A stretch of 64,000 nt of DNA. It comes from Aliivibrio sifiae (GTDB taxonomy: Bacteria; Pseudomonadota; Gammaproteobacteria; Enterobacterales; Vibrionaceae). Shown here piece after piece: positions 1 through 11,371 of this stretch. A program made the position numbers and the translations under genes. The notes beneath the pieces were generated by a model. That model was given only the letters and a program-made list of their open reading frames with translations. It made no database searches and was not told where the DNA came from. Numbering within the stretch: the stretch's first letter is position 1; every line of letters begins with the position of its first letter. The stretch is from positions 698,257 through 762,256 of the forward strand of contig NZ_MSCO01000001.1 in the NCBI RefSeq assembly GCF_002954705.1. The letters run 5' to 3'.

Positions 1-99
1 GTTCTACTGTTTGATTATTAAGAACATTCGTTACTTAATCTACAAAGAGTAGTTATTCTATATTTTAATCGACGATTGGTAAATCAATTAAAAATTGTA

Positions 100-176
100 T
101 GGTGGCTACTACGGGATTTGAACCTGTGACCCCATCATTATGAGTGATGTGCTCTAACCAGCTGAGCTAAGTAGCC
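100..176 (-). tRNA. tRNA-Met, elongator (anticodon CAT)
   Basis: The reverse complement folds as a 77-nt cloverleaf with the 3' CCA encoded. The acceptor arm GGCTACT pairs with AGTAGCC, the discriminator base is A, and the anticodon loop reads CTCATAA with anticodon CAT. The body matches the E. coli elongator tRNA-Met almost base for base (ATCACTCATAATGATGG). It lacks the features of initiator tRNA. It lies downstream of ychF on the same strand but has its own promoter at 236-264. Confidence 0.95.
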
Positions 177-451
177 AAATTGTTTCTTACTTTCTAACTC
201 GTCTCTCTTTCGCCTTAGCTGTGAGGACGGAGCGCATTATGCTTTTCTGAGCCCTATGCGTCAACACTTTTTTGAAAAAAATATGAATTCTTTGTTTGTT
301 CGAACGGATTTTAATCAAAGCGTACTTTTTATATGCAAATTAGAGTGAATCAAGGAAAAAGAATAAGAATAAGAGTCGAAAACAGGATGTAGCAGTTAGG
401 CAGATATGGAGAGGGAATGTGTTTTAACTGATTGAAATGTAGGCAAGTAAT
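177..451. other. Intergenic gap between tRNA-Met and ychF
   Basis: This stretch holds the tRNA-Met promoter at 236-264 and otherwise AT-rich sequence running up to the ychF terminator. I see no supported ORF and no further RNA gene in it. Confidence 0.6.
236..264 (-). promoter_or_regulatory. Sigma-70 promoter of tRNA-Met
   Basis: On the minus strand the -35 box TTGACG (259-264) is separated by 17 bases from the -10 box CATAAT (236-241). A GC-rich discriminator (GCGCTCC) follows, as is usual for stringently controlled stable-RNA promoters. Transcription would start near 229, about 50 bases before the mature tRNA. Confidence 0.8.
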
Positions 452-482
452 AAAAAGGCCAGCAAATATGCTGGCCTTTTTT
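452..482 (-). terminator. Rho-independent terminator of the ychF operon
   Basis: The stem AAAGGCCAGCA/TGCTGGCCTTT with loop AATA is flanked by A and T runs, so it could work on both strands. It lies two bases beyond the ychF stop codon. Confidence 0.85.
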
Positions 483-483
483 A

Positions 484-1575
484 TTATACGTTGAAGCGGA
501 AATGTACTACATCACCATCTTTAACGATGTAATCTTTTCCTTCAAGGCGCCATTTACCTGCTTCTTTAGCACCACTTTCTCCGTTAAATTCGATAAAGTT
601 GTCGTAACCAACAACTTCTGCACGGATAAAGCCTTTTTCGAAGTCAGTATGGATCTTACCAGCAGCCTGTGGTGCAGTTGCTCCTACTGGGATAGTCCAA
701 GCACGAACTTCTTTTACACCCGCAGTAAAATACGTTTGTAGAGTTAGTAGTTCGTAACCTGAGCGGATCACTCGATTTAGACCTGGTTCTTCGATACCCA
801 TGTCAGCAAGGAATTCTTCACGATCTTCATCATCAAGTTCAGAAAGCTCAGATTCGATAGCTGCACATACAGGAACAACAACGTTGTTTTCTTTTTCTGC
901 GTATTCACGAACCATGTCTAAGAATGGGTTGTTCTCAAAACCTTCTTCACTAACGTTGGCAATATACATTGTTGGTTTTAGTGTTAAGAAGTTAAGGTAA
1001 GAAACTGCCGCAATTTCTTCTTTTGCTAGTTCAACAGTACGAGCCATTCCACCTTCTGTAAATACAGGAAGCAGTTTCTCAAGAACTGAGATTTCAAACT
1101 TAGCGTCTTTATCGCCACCTTTTGCTTTCTTCGTTTGACGGAAGATAGCACGTTCACAAGAATCTAGATCCGCAAGAGCAAGCTCAAGGTTGATGATTTC
1201 GATATCTTCAATCGGTGAGATTTTACCAGCAACGTGAATGATGTTTTCATTTTCAAAACAACGAACAACATGGCCGATAGCGTCTGTTTCACGGATATTA
1301 GCAAGGAACTTGTTACCTAGACCTTCACCTTTAGATGCGCCAGCTACAAGACCTGCAATATCAACAAATTCCATAGTAGTTGGAAGAATGCGTTCTGGAT
1401 TTACGATTTTAGCTAATGCGTCTAAACGTAGATCAGGAACTGGAACCACACCTGTGTTTGGTTCAATAGTACAGAAAGGGAAGTTTGCCGCTTCGATTCC
1501 TGCTTTAGTTAGTGCGTTAAACAGTGTTGATTTACCAACGTTTGGAAGACCAACGATTCCGCATTTAAAACCCAT
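484..1575 (-). CDS. ychF: Redox-regulated ATPase/GTPase YchF (OLA1 family)
   Basis: The protein has 363 residues, the usual YchF length. It is a TRAFAC-class P-loop NTPase of the Obg group that prefers ATP, binds ribosomes and affects stress responses. The N-terminus [20 protein letters not shown] carries the G1 motif GLPNVGKS, followed by the G3 motif [18 protein letters not shown] central coiled-coil-like helical insert and a C-terminal TGS-type domain follow. An AAGG site stands 9 bases before the ATG. pth lies immediately upstream, the same order as E. coli pth-ychF, so the two are probably co-transcribed from the prs side. Confidence 0.97.
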   Translation of the reverse strand: MGFKCGIVGLPNVGKSTLFNALTKAGIEAANFPFCTIEPNTGVVPVPDLRLDALAKIVNPERILPTTMEFVDIAGLVAGASKGEGLGNKFLANIRETDAIGHVVRCFENENIIHVAGKISPIEDIEIINLELALADLDSCERAIFRQTKKAKGGDKDAKFEISVLEKLLPVFTEGGMARTVELAKEEIAAVSYLNFLTLKPTMYIANVSEEGFENNPFLDMVREYAEKENNVVVPVCAAIESELSELDDEDREEFLADMGIEEPGLNRVIRSGYELLTLQTYFTAGVKEVRAWTIPVGATAPQAAGKIHTDFEKGFIRAEVVGYDNFIEFNGESGAKEAGKWRLEGKDYIVKDGDVVHFRFNV

Positions 1576-1626
1576 GATGTAAACCTTATCTTTAGTTATA
1601 CCAAGCTAAATAAAAACAGATTGGTA

Positions 1627-2217
1627 TTATTCAGCTTTGAATGTATGTAAACGATTTTGTGCTTTACTTAATCCGTCTTTAAGCAAGATATCTAGACTGC
1701 GTGTAGATTCATCTACAGCAGCATCGATTAACTCTTGCTCTTTGGTAGGCGCTTTTCCTAAAACAAAACCGGCAACTTTGTCTTTATGGCCAGGATGACC
1801 AATACCAATACGAAGTCGATAAAACTCTTTCGTATTCGCTAATTTGCTAATAGTGTCACGTAAGCCATTATGACCGCCGTGCCCACCACCTTTTTTGAAT
1901 TTGGCAACACCAGGAGGAAGATCTAGTTCATCGTGAGCGACTAAGATCTCTTCTGGCTTTATTTGGTAAAACTTAGCGACAGCAGCAATTGCTTTACCTG
2001 ATAAATTCATAAATGTTGTTGGGATCAATAAACGAAGATCTTGACCATTAGTTTGAATTCGACCAGTTAACCCGAAGAATTTCGTTTCTTCTCGCAGGGA
2101 TACGTTATGTACACGAGCGAGTTCTTCAACAACCCACGCGCCTGCGTTATGGCGAGTTCTTTTATATTCAAGACCAGGGTTTGCTAGTCCAACAAGAAGT
2201 TTGATTTGATTGCTCAA
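1627..2217 (-). CDS. pth: Peptidyl-tRNA hydrolase
   Basis: This 196-residue protein releases peptides from prematurely dropped peptidyl-tRNA and so recycles tRNA. The family signature is clear: [21 protein letters not shown] contains the catalytic His (RHNAGAW), followed by [19 protein letters not shown] and [11 protein letters not shown]. The only usable start is TTG at 2217, because the preceding in-frame codons are a stop and GTC. A purine-rich GAGAGA sequence precedes it. A rare start codon suggests modest translation. The gene sits between prs and ychF. A 73-base inverted-repeat element lies about 20 bases upstream. Confidence 0.96.
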   Translation of the reverse strand: MSNQIKLLVGLANPGLEYKRTRHNAGAWVVEELARVHNVSLREETKFFGLTGRIQTNGQDLRLLIPTTFMNLSGKAIAAVAKFYQIKPEEILVAHDELDLPPGVAKFKKGGGHGGHNGLRDTISKLANTKEFYRLRIGIGHPGHKDKVAGFVLGKAPTKEQELIDAAVDESTRSLDILLKDGLSKAQNRLHTFKAE

Positions 2218-2235
2218 AGACTTATCTCTCTATTT

Positions 2236-2308
2236 GGATACTAATATCATTAATACACTTATCTAGAGCGTAATCGAACTAAAGACAATTAATGGTATTA
2301 GTATGTCC
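2236..2308. repeat. Short inverted-repeat element upstream of pth
   Basis: The left arm TACTAATATCATTAAT (2239-2254) and the right arm ATTAATGGTATTAGTA (2288-2303) are complementary at 15 of 16 positions. The palindrome extends outward to GGA/TCC with a two-base bulge. About 33 bases separate the arms. The size and form resemble a small MITE or dispersed palindromic unit. It could also fold in RNA ahead of pth. Confidence 0.55.
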
Positions 2309-2350
2309 CATTAAAAAGGCGCGCCATATTAACACAAGAATTCCAAATAC

Positions 2351-2380
2351 AAAAACGCCCCGCATAAGCAGGGCGTTTGA
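2351..2380 (-). terminator. Rho-independent terminator of prs
   Basis: The stem AAACGCCCYGC pairs with GCRGGGCGTTT around loop TTAT. On the minus strand it is followed by TTTTTGTATTT. It lies just downstream of the prs stop codon at 2397. Confidence 0.85.
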
Positions 2381-2396
2381 ATAGATTTTTGTTTGA

Positions 2397-3344
2397 TTAG
2401 TGATCAAACATTGCAGAGATAGACTCTTCATTGCTAATGCGACGAATCGCCTCAGCTAGCATGCGAGAAAGGCTAAGTTCAGTTACTTTGCCTGTTGCTG
2501 CCATTTCTTTAGATAGAGTAATCGAGTCAGTAACCACGACTTGGTCTAATACTGAGTTGGCAATGTTTTCTGCTGCAGAACCAGAGAATACAGCGTGAGT
2601 TGCGTAAGCAAATACACGTTTAGCGCCGCGTTCTTTAAGAGCTTCAGCTGCTTTACATAATGTACCGCCCGTATCAATCATGTCATCAACGATAACACAA
2701 TCGCGACCGTCAACATCACCAATAAGGTTCATTACTTCAGAAACGTTAGCGCGTGGACGACGCTTATCAACGATAGCGATGTCTACATCACCTAGTGCTT
2801 TAGCTGTTGCACGAGCACGAACAACACCACCTAAGTCAGGAGAAACTACAACAGGATTTTCTAGACCACGAGTACGCATATCATCAAGCAGCACAGGAGT
2901 ACCGAAAATGTTATCTACGGGTACGTCGAAGAAACCTTGAATTTGTTCTGCGTGTAGGTCGATAGTTAAAACGCGGTCAACACCAACGTTTGAAAGCATA
3001 TCAGCAATTACTTTAGCAGTGATAGGCACACGAGCAGAACGTACACGACGATCTTGACGAGCGTAACCAAAGTATGGGATTACCGCAGTGATACGGCCAG
3101 CAGAAGCACGACGAAGTGCATCGATCATTACTACTAATTCCATGATATTGTCATTAGTAGGAGCACATGTAGATTGAATGATGAAAACATCACTACCACG
3201 TACATTCTCGTTAATTTGAACAGCTACTTCGCCGTCAGAAAAACGATCGACAGTAGCGTCACCAAGTGAAATGTATAGTCGATCAGCGATACGTTGCGCT
3301 AGTTCAGGAGTTGCATTACCAGCAAATAGCTTCATGTCAGGCAC
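2397..3344 (-). CDS. prs: Ribose-phosphate pyrophosphokinase (PRPP synthetase)
   Basis: The enzyme makes 5-phosphoribosyl-1-pyrophosphate from ribose-5-phosphate and ATP, for nucleotide, His, Trp and NAD synthesis. I chose the GTG at 3344 (GTG-CCT-GAC-ATG-AAG). It gives exactly 315 residues, the E. coli length, and matches E. coli [16 protein letters not shown]. The upstream CCTGAGGTTT also resembles the E. coli prs leader, and the E. coli gene too starts with GTG. A 17-residue longer frame is possible but unlikely. Visible motifs include the catalytic flexible-loop region [16 protein letters not shown] and the PRPP-binding loop [14 protein letters not shown]. ispE lies 38 bases upstream, as in other enterics. 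Confidence 0.97.
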   Translation of the reverse strand: MPDMKLFAGNATPELAQRIADRLYISLGDATVDRFSDGEVAVQINENVRGSDVFIIQSTCAPTNDNIMELVVMIDALRRASAGRITAVIPYFGYARQDRRVRSARVPITAKVIADMLSNVGVDRVLTIDLHAEQIQGFFDVPVDNIFGTPVLLDDMRTRGLENPVVVSPDLGGVVRARATAKALGDVDIAIVDKRRPRANVSEVMNLIGDVDGRDCVIVDDMIDTGGTLCKAAEALKERGAKRVFAYATHAVFSGSAAENIANSVLDQVVVTDSITLSKEMAATGKVTELSLSRMLAEAIRRISNEESISAMFDH

Positions 3345-3382
3345 GGTGGAAACCTCAGGGTTGCGTCCAAATTGTGAGAATT

Positions 3383-4249
3383 TTATATTTTGCATAATGA
3401 TTTATACTCTTCCAGTTGGTGGTTGAGTGGCGAAGTATTCATACCTCGGGCGATAAATCCTGTTGCATTATCAGAGATTAAGGAGTAGACGTACTTAGCT
3501 TCTTTTTCACTGTTAAATTCAGCAAAAACACAAGCACCTGTTCCAGTTAATCTTGATGGCGCATATTCTAACAGCCATGAAAGTTGGTAATCAACCTCTG
3601 GATACACACTTCTGACAATTTTTTCGCAATCGTTTTCGTACGGAGCGTCTAAAAGTACGTTAAGTGGCTGTTTTGGCGTATTTCTAATCAACTCTGGGTG
3701 AGTGAATACATCAACAGTAGAAATGCTCACTTCTGGCTTGATCAGTAGATACCATAATTCTTTAGGAGTAACTGGTTGTAGTTTTTCACCAATCCCCTCG
3801 GCAAAGGCGGCAAAGCCATGGACAAAAATTGGTACATCTGCACCAAGTTTTACCCCTAAATCAGCTAATATCTCATTACTTAAATTAAGACCCCAAAGAA
3901 AGTTGAGGGCAACTAATACGGTTGCTGCATTTGATGAACCACCACCAATACCACCACCCATAGGTAATATTTTGTCTACTTCAATATGCGCACCAAAAGA
4001 GCTTTGAGTGTGCTGTTGAAGTAGTGTTGCAGCTTTCCATATTAAGTTGTCTTCTGTTTTAACTCCCGGAATATCAGGAGAAAGGGTAATTTTATTTGAT
4101 GGATTTGCAGTGATGGTGAGGTAGTCGCATAGGTCTATGAATTGAAATAAGGTTTGCAATTCATGGTAACCATTGGCTTGTTGTCCATTGATATAAAGAA
4201 ATAAGTTTAATTTGGCTGGGGAGGGCCAACGCGTAGTTGTTGTAATCAT
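3383..4249 (-). CDS. ispE: 4-diphosphocytidyl-2-C-methyl-D-erythritol kinase
   Basis: The enzyme phosphorylates CDP-methylerythritol in the MEP isoprenoid pathway. It belongs to the GHMP kinases. The N-terminal [13 protein letters not shown] and the glycine-rich ATP loop [15 protein letters not shown] are diagnostic, and the C-terminal [13 protein letters not shown] is the third GHMP motif. The ATG at 4249 gives 288 residues (E. coli 283). An ATG at 4267, which overlaps the lolB stop codon (ATGA), would add six residues. Neither start has a strong Shine-Dalgarno sequence, so coupling to lolB translation is likely. The order lolB-ispE-prs is conserved in enterics. Confidence 0.95.
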   Translation of the reverse strand: MITTTTRWPSPAKLNLFLYINGQQANGYHELQTLFQFIDLCDYLTITANPSNKITLSPDIPGVKTEDNLIWKAATLLQQHTQSSFGAHIEVDKILPMGGGIGGGSSNAATVLVALNFLWGLNLSNEILADLGVKLGADVPIFVHGFAAFAEGIGEKLQPVTPKELWYLLIKPEVSISTVDVFTHPELIRNTPKQPLNVLLDAPYENDCEKIVRSVYPEVDYQLSWLLEYAPSRLTGTGACVFAEFNSEKEAKYVYSLISDNATGFIARGMNTSPLNHQLEEYKSLCKI

Positions 4250-4263
4250 TGAGTAACTTTTTA

Positions 4264-4878
4264 TCATTGAGAAACAGTCCAATTTGAAGCAATGATTTTA
4301 ATTGTTGTCTTTTGTTGGGTTAGTTTCATTGAATTTGGTAAGAGTACTTGTCCTTTTTCAATATAACTATTGTAACGTAGGTGCCAATTAGTCTGGCCAA
4401 TTTGTTTTACTAGATGTTCAACTGTGTTTAGTTCATTAAGCTGGAAGCTATCAGCAGCGGTAGGTAATCCTTTTATCCAATCCCCTAGATAGCCAATAGG
4501 AAGGTTTAATCCAGTAAGTCCATACATTAATCGACCAGGATCTTGTCCTTCAAATGTTTGGCCATCACCAGTTTCAATTATAGTTCGTCCATTGGACATT
4601 GAAGCTTTAATAACCGTTTGGCCTAAAAATGTGGTGAGTAATAATTGGCTACTTTCGGATTTTTGTATCCATTGGAAATTTAAGCTATGACGTTCTTCTG
4701 GAGATTGGTAGCCGATTTTACCGGTGACTTGGTAATTGACAATGTTTTCTAATTGAGTTGTATGCTTGTCCCAATTGGTCGATTGTTGTGGCGTTAATGG
4801 AACGCTAGAACAGGCATTAAGAAAAATAGTGATGATGAAAATAGCAAAAGGAGAACGAGTAAAACGAGAACACTTCAT
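4264..4878 (-). CDS. lolB: Outer-membrane lipoprotein receptor LolB
   Basis: LolB accepts lipoproteins from LolA and inserts them into the outer membrane. From the ATG at 4878 the protein has 204 residues (E. coli 207). It has a 22-residue lipoprotein signal peptide: a basic start MKCSRFTRS, a hydrophobic core, and the lipobox LNAC with Cys23. The family region GQTVIKAS...[17 protein letters not shown] follows. Longer starts exist (4890, 4965) but would put a long tail before the signal peptide. On the minus strand TGCTACAAT (TACAAT at 4915-4920) could serve as an extended -10 box. The gene is divergent from hemA and heads lolB-ispE-prs. Confidence 0.93.
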   Translation of the reverse strand: MKCSRFTRSPFAIFIITIFLNACSSVPLTPQQSTNWDKHTTQLENIVNYQVTGKIGYQSPEERHSLNFQWIQKSESSQLLLTTFLGQTVIKASMSNGRTIIETGDGQTFEGQDPGRLMYGLTGLNLPIGYLGDWIKGLPTAADSFQLNELNTVEHLVKQIGQTNWHLRYNSYIEKGQVLLPNSMKLTQQKTTIKIIASNWTVSQ

Positions 4879-5058
4879 TAGAAATCTCATGCATAATTCG
4901 AAGTAGATTTTCAGATTGTAGCAAATTGTTAGTACATTTGGAGTTAAATAGTGTTTATTCGTCACTAATTTTCGGACTGAACGTCCTGATGCCTTTTAAA
5001 ATTCGGTCGCATCAAGTAAAATTCGCCCTTGTTGTTTTTTTATTGGTCTGTTTGCCGA

Positions 5059-6315
5059 ATGTCATTGCTTGTTATTGGAATCAATCATACGTCAGCCTCT
5101 GTTGATTTGCGGGAGAAAGTTGCTTTCTCACCTGATAAATTAACTAAGGCGTTAGATGAATTAAAAAATAGTGATTCTATTCAAAGCGGCGTAATTCTAT
5201 CAACTTGCAACCGAACTGAGATTTATTGTGAAGTGAAAGCAGGGATTAGCAGTGGTTATGTGCTCAATTGGCTAGCTGAATTTCATCGTGTTTCTTTAGA
5301 CATATTAATGCCAAGTATTTATGTGTATGAAGAACAGGCAGCGGTAAAACACTTAATGCGCGTATCATGTGGATTAGATTCATTAGTGCTAGGCGAGCCG
5401 CAAATTTTAGGCCAAGTAAAAAAAGCCTTTGCAGATGCAAGAGAGCATAATGCTGTTGAAGGGACAATAGAGAAGCTATTCCAGAGTGATTTCTCTGTCG
5501 CTAAACGAGTTCGTACTGAGACAAATATCGGCGGTAATGCTGTGTCGGTTGCTTATGCTGCTTGTATTCTTGCTCGTCAAATTTTTGAGTCTCTTGCTGA
5601 CTCCACTGTTCTTCTTGTTGGAGCTGGCGAAACGATTGAATTGGTTGCTAAGCATTTAGATGTGGCAGGCTGTAAGCGATTAATCGTTGCTAACCGTACT
5701 CGTGAAAGAGCAATGGGGCTTGCTGAGCAATTTAATGCGGACGTTATTAGCCTTCCTGAAATTCCAGAATATCTACCAAAAGCCGATATCATTATTAGTT
5801 CGACTGCTAGCCCATTACCTATTATTGGTAAAGGGATGGTTGAAAGTGCATTAAAGCAACGTAGACATCAGCCAATGTTGTTTGTTGATATTGCTGTCCC
5901 TAGAGATATTGAGGGAGAAGTTGCTGAATTGAATGATGCGTATTTGTATTCGGTAGATGATCTTAAATCGATTATTGATCACAATATCGAACAGAGAAAA
6001 ATTGAAGCAATTCAAGCTGAGGCTATTGTCAGTGAAGAAAGTGCAAGCTTTATGACGTGGATTCGTTCTCGACAAGCAGTGAATAGTATTCGCCAATATC
6101 GTAATAATTCAGAAGCGATCAGAACTGAATTATTACAAAAAAGTATTCAAGCATTAGCTTCTGGTCAAAATGCAGAAAAAGTATTAGCAGAATTAAGCAA
6201 TAAATTAACCAATAAACTCATTCATGCACCAACACTTGCGATGCAGCAGGCTGCCAAAAATGGTGAGCCAGACAAACTTGCTGTGATCCGTACCAGTATT
6301 GGTCTAGACAACTAA
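5059..6315 (+). CDS. hemA: Glutamyl-tRNA reductase
   Basis: HemA reduces Glu-tRNA(Glu) to glutamate-1-semialdehyde with NADPH, the first committed step of tetrapyrrole synthesis by the C5 pathway. The ATG at 5059 gives 418 residues, exactly the E. coli length, and places the nucleophile Cys at residue 50 in [10 protein letters not shown] ten-residue longer start at 5029 has no family support. The NADPH-binding segment [17 protein letters not shown] and a C-terminal dimerisation helix follow. hemA leads hemA-prfA-prmC. Its product supports heme (hemH at 31947) and siroheme (cobA at 10455). Confidence 0.97.
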   Translation: MSLLVIGINHTSASVDLREKVAFSPDKLTKALDELKNSDSIQSGVILSTCNRTEIYCEVKAGISSGYVLNWLAEFHRVSLDILMPSIYVYEEQAAVKHLMRVSCGLDSLVLGEPQILGQVKKAFADAREHNAVEGTIEKLFQSDFSVAKRVRTETNIGGNAVSVAYAACILARQIFESLADSTVLLVGAGETIELVAKHLDVAGCKRLIVANRTRERAMGLAEQFNADVISLPEIPEYLPKADIIISSTASPLPIIGKGMVESALKQRRHQPMLFVDIAVPRDIEGEVAELNDAYLYSVDDLKSIIDHNIEQRKIEAIQAEAIVSEESASFMTWIRSRQAVNSIRQYRNNSEAIRTELLQKSIQALASGQNAEKVLAELSNKLTNKLIHAPTLAMQQAAKNGEPDKLAVIRTSIGLDN

Positions 6316-6353
6316 GTGTAGCGTTCGCTACCAACATAAAGAATAAATATTAT

Positions 6354-7442
6354 ATGAAAGCATCAATTCGAGTAAAACTGGAGACGCTGGTTGAGCGTTA
6401 TGAAGAAGTTCAACATTTATTAGGTGATCCTGGAGTTATTGGTGATCAAAATAAATTCCGAGCTTTATCTCGTGAATACTCTCAACTGGAAGAAGTGACA
6501 CAATGTTTCCAAGCATACGAACAAGCTCAAGAAGACTTGATCGCTGCGGAAGAAATGGCTCAAGAAGATGATGCTGAAATGCGCGAAATGGCGCAAGATG
6601 AAATTAAAGAAGCAAAAGAAGCGATTGAGCGTCTTGCTGATGAGCTACAAGTCTTGCTTATTCCAAAAGATCCAAATGATGAGCGTAACTGTTTCTTAGA
6701 GATCCGTGCCGGTGCTGGTGGTGATGAAGCGGGTATCTTTGCAGGTAACCTTTTCCGTATGTATTCTCGTTTTGCAGAGAAAAAAGGTTGGCGTATTGAA
6801 GTCATGAGCTCGAATGTTTCTGAGCAAGGTGGCTTCAAAGAAATGATTGCAAAAGTAAGTGGCGATGGCGCTTATGGCGTATTGAAGTTTGAATCAGGCG
6901 GTCACCGTGTACAACGTGTACCTGAAACTGAATCACAAGGTCGTGTACATACGTCTGCGTGTACTGTTGCAGTAATGGCTGAGATCCCAGAGGCGGATCT
7001 TCCAGAAATTAAAGCGGCAGATTTAAAAATCGATACCTTCCGTGCATCTGGCGCGGGTGGTCAGCACGTTAACACCACCGATTCAGCAATTCGTATCACT
7101 CACTTACCAACAGGTACTGTTGTTGAGTGTCAAGATGAACGTTCACAGCATAAAAACAAAGCAAAAGCGATGTCTGTACTTGCAGCTCGAATTATTCAAG
7201 CTGAACAAGCTCGTCGTGCAGAAGCTGTATCTGACACGCGTCGTAACTTACTAGGTTCGGGTGATCGTTCTGACCGTATTCGTACATACAACTACCCACA
7301 AGGCCGTGTTTCTGATCACCGTATTAACTTAACTATTTACCGTTTAAACGAAGTATTAGAAGGTGATCTAGCTGCGTTGATTGAACCTGTTGTATTAGAA
7401 TACCAAGCAGATCAACTAGCTGCATTAGCTGAAAATAACTAA
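6354..7442 (+). CDS. prfA: Peptide chain release factor 1
   Basis: RF1 reads UAA and UAG stop codons and triggers peptide release. The 362-residue length is typical (E. coli 360). The codon-recognition PxT motif is present as PET within [10 protein letters not shown]. The GGQ catalytic motif sits in [14 protein letters not shown]; its Gln is the target of the methylase encoded directly downstream. The prfA stop codon overlaps the prmC start (TAATG), so the two are translationally coupled. A small GTAGC-GTTC-GCTAC hairpin lies between hemA and prfA. Confidence 0.98.
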   Translation: MKASIRVKLETLVERYEEVQHLLGDPGVIGDQNKFRALSREYSQLEEVTQCFQAYEQAQEDLIAAEEMAQEDDAEMREMAQDEIKEAKEAIERLADELQVLLIPKDPNDERNCFLEIRAGAGGDEAGIFAGNLFRMYSRFAEKKGWRIEVMSSNVSEQGGFKEMIAKVSGDGAYGVLKFESGGHRVQRVPETESQGRVHTSACTVAVMAEIPEADLPEIKAADLKIDTFRASGAGGQHVNTTDSAIRITHLPTGTVVECQDERSQHKNKAKAMSVLAARIIQAEQARRAEAVSDTRRNLLGSGDRSDRIRTYNYPQGRVSDHRINLTIYRLNEVLEGDLAALIEPVVLEYQADQLAALAENN

Positions 7443-8308
7443 TGAACCAATCTATTGATGCGCTATTAAAGCGTTCAATTCAATTGCTGCAACTTGAGGG
7501 GAGTGATTCTCCTCAAATTGATGCATCTGTTCTGCTTTGTTATATTTTAGATAAACCAAGAAGCTACTTGCTTACTTGGCCTGAAAAAGAATTGACTGAT
7601 TCAGAACTTATGGCTTTTGAATCATTGCTTTCTCGTCGCCTCTCTGGTGAGCCAATCGCTTATATTATTGGTTATCGCGAATTTTGGTCATTACCGCTAA
7701 AAGTGTCACCCACTACGCTAATTCCTCGCCCTGATACAGAACGTCTTGTTGAGATTGCTCTCGATCATCTTGATGTGTCATCAACAAAAGTCCTGGACTT
7801 AGGAACAGGAACAGGAGCGATAGCATTAGCCATTGCTTCTGAGATACCAACGCTTAGTGTTATTGGTGTCGATTATCAACAAGATGCGGTTGAGTTAGCA
7901 CAAGGTAATGCGAAAGATAATTGTATTATGAATACTGAATTTCGTCAGGGAAGTTGGTTTGACCCAATTCAGCCTGATGAGCAGTTTTCTATTATTGTGA
8001 GCAATCCACCTTATATTGATGGTAATGATCCTCATTTATCTCAAGGTGATGTACGGTTCGAACCTCAAACGGCATTAGTTGCAGAACAAGAAGGTTTTGC
8101 GGATTTAATTCACATTATGGAACACAGCCGTACTTATTTAGTTGAGAATGGTTGGTTACTAATGGAGCATGGCTTTGAGCAAGGTAGGCAATTGCGTACT
8201 TATTTTGAAGCGCACGGCTTTGTTAATGTCAAAACAGAACAAGATTATGCTGGCAATGACCGTGTTACATTAGGTCAATGGTCAACAAAAACAGAGAATA
8301 AAGGATAA
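7442..8308 (+). CDS. prmC: Peptide chain release factor N5-glutamine methyltransferase
   Basis: PrmC (formerly HemK) methylates the Gln of the GGQ motif in RF1 and RF2. The 288-residue protein has an N-terminal helical RF-binding domain and a class I SAM methyltransferase fold. VLDLGTGTGAIALAIA is motif I and VSNPPYID is the NPPY motif that holds the target glutamine. Its ATG overlaps the prfA stop codon by one base. sirB2 starts three bases after its stop codon. Confidence 0.97.
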   Translation: MNQSIDALLKRSIQLLQLEGSDSPQIDASVLLCYILDKPRSYLLTWPEKELTDSELMAFESLLSRRLSGEPIAYIIGYREFWSLPLKVSPTTLIPRPDTERLVEIALDHLDVSSTKVLDLGTGTGAIALAIASEIPTLSVIGVDYQQDAVELAQGNAKDNCIMNTEFRQGSWFDPIQPDEQFSIIVSNPPYIDGNDPHLSQGDVRFEPQTALVAEQEGFADLIHIMEHSRTYLVENGWLLMEHGFEQGRQLRTYFEAHGFVNVKTEQDYAGNDRVTLGQWSTKTENKG

Positions 8309-8311
8309 TTC

Positions 8312-8695
8312 ATGTATACCGCTGTTAAACATATTCACTTATTTATGATTGCTTGTAGCGTACTGCTATTTGTTGTTCGCTATGTATTGATGATGGTTGA
8401 TTCAGATCTTCGTAATAAAGCATTTTTAAAACGAGTTCCTCACGTTGTTGATTCAGCTATGTTGTTAAGTGGTATTGCACTTATCTTTATTACAGGTTTT
8501 ATTCCATTTACAGGGGCAGCTCCTTGGTTAACTGAGAAATTGACATGTGTAATGGTATATATCGCTTTGGCTTTTGTTACGTTGAACAATGGCAAGAATA
8601 AAGTATTTAAAACCTTTGCCTTTCTTGGTGCATTAGGATGGTTAATGGTTGCTGCTAAAATTGCGGTAACTAAAGTACCAACGTTTCTGGGGTAA
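8312..8695 (+). CDS. sirB2: SirB2-family inner-membrane protein
   Basis: This 127-residue integral membrane protein belongs to the SirB (YchQ) family, historically named for raising Salmonella invasion-gene expression. Its biochemical role is not established. Four hydrophobic segments are visible, starting with HLFMIACSVLLFVVRYVLMM and ending with ALGWLMVAAKIAVTKVP. AAGGA stands seven bases before the ATG. The gene is tightly packed between prmC and sirB1, the same order as in E. coli. Confidence 0.9.
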   Translation: MYTAVKHIHLFMIACSVLLFVVRYVLMMVDSDLRNKAFLKRVPHVVDSAMLLSGIALIFITGFIPFTGAAPWLTEKLTCVMVYIALAFVTLNNGKNKVFKTFAFLGALGWLMVAAKIAVTKVPTFLG

Positions 8696-8697
8696 CT

Positions 8698-10376
<1,679 letters not shown>

Positions 10377-10402
10377 TCGAATGCTACAAAGATAAATAAG
10401 AC

Positions 10403-10437
10403 AAAGCCCAAGAGAGATAACTTTCTTGGGCTTTTTT
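10403..10437. terminator. Bidirectional terminator between kdsA and cobA
   Basis: The stem AAAGCCCAAGA pairs with TCTTGGGCTTT. A T-run follows on the plus strand and A-rich flanks make it usable for cobA on the minus strand. The two genes converge here. Confidence 0.8.
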
Positions 10438-10454
10438 GTGTTTGGTTTAAATGC

Positions 10455-11243
10455 TTATTCAGTATCTGCTGAGCTTGGTGAAAACCAATCTAACTTCTTA
10501 TGTAATGTTGTTACACTGCCCACAACGATAAGAGACGGGCTAATGGCTTTTTCTGCCATTTGAGCTAATTCTGAAATAGTACCTGTGAATACTTTTTGTT
10601 TTGCTGTCGTTCCACGTTCAATAATGGCACAAGGCGTATTAGCTGCTAAACCGTGTTCAATTAATTGAGTTGATATATGAGGTGATTGTTTTAACCCCAT
10701 ATAAAACACTAATGTATTGTTTGAACGCACTAAAGCATCCCATTCAATCTCAGCCCCATTTTTTTGTACGTGAGCAGTAATAAATTGAACGCTTTGAGCA
10801 TGATCTCGATGGGTTAGGGGAATACCAGCATAAGAGGTTGCTCCTGCAGCTGCAGTAATACCTGGAACTACTTCAAATTGAACGCCATTCTCAGCGAGAG
10901 TTTCTAATTCTTCGCCACCACGACCAAAAATAAATGAATCCCCGCCTTTAAGACGGACAACGTGCTTACCTTCTTGTGCTTTATCCACTAAGAGTTGATT
11001 AATTTTGTCTTGTGGTACGAAATGAAAATCGAGCTTTTTCCCGACATAAATCATTTCAGCATTGTCATTGGCAAGCGCTAAAATTTCTTTGGAAACAAGA
11101 CGGTCATAAACAACAACATCAGCTTGCTGTATAAGGCGGTAACCTTTTACCGTTAATAGGTCTGCATCGCCAGGACCTGCGCCAACAAGAGAAACAAGTC
11201 CGTTTTGTTTTTTCTGCTCAGACTGAGCTTGAATACTTGGCAT
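10455..11243 (-). CDS. cobA: Uroporphyrinogen-III C-methyltransferase (SUMT)
   Basis: The enzyme methylates uroporphyrinogen III twice with SAM to give precorrin-2, the siroheme precursor needed by NirB. The N-terminal VSLVGAGPGDADLLTVKG and RLKGGDSFIFGRGGEE are family signatures. The ATG at 11243 (262 residues) has AGGA seven bases upstream; an ATG six codons earlier is weaker. Unlike enteric CysG, it lacks the N-terminal precorrin-2 dehydrogenase/ferrochelatase domain, which must be encoded elsewhere. It is the last gene of the nirBDC-cobA cluster, where E. coli has cysG. Confidence 0.95.
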   Translation of the reverse strand: MPSIQAQSEQKKQNGLVSLVGAGPGDADLLTVKGYRLIQQADVVVYDRLVSKEILALANDNAEMIYVGKKLDFHFVPQDKINQLLVDKAQEGKHVVRLKGGDSFIFGRGGEELETLAENGVQFEVVPGITAAAGATSYAGIPLTHRDHAQSVQFITAHVQKNGAEIEWDALVRSNNTLVFYMGLKQSPHISTQLIEHGLAANTPCAIIERGTTAKQKVFTGTISELAQMAEKAISPSLIVVGSVTTLHKKLDWFSPSSADTE

Positions 11244-11371
11244 AATAGATTCCTGCATCATGTTTTTATTTCACTCTAGTATGTAAGAGGTGATAAAAAA
11301 AATCACCCTTAATACTTGATTAAGAGTGATTTAATTTGAATGAGTTATAACTAACTCTTCGTTATTTGTTT

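Noticed and set aside
502-1582. Plus-strand frames opposite ychF
   Set aside because: They are antisense shadows of a well-conserved gene; the same applies to the frames opposite prs, ispE, copA, asnB, gltA and others.
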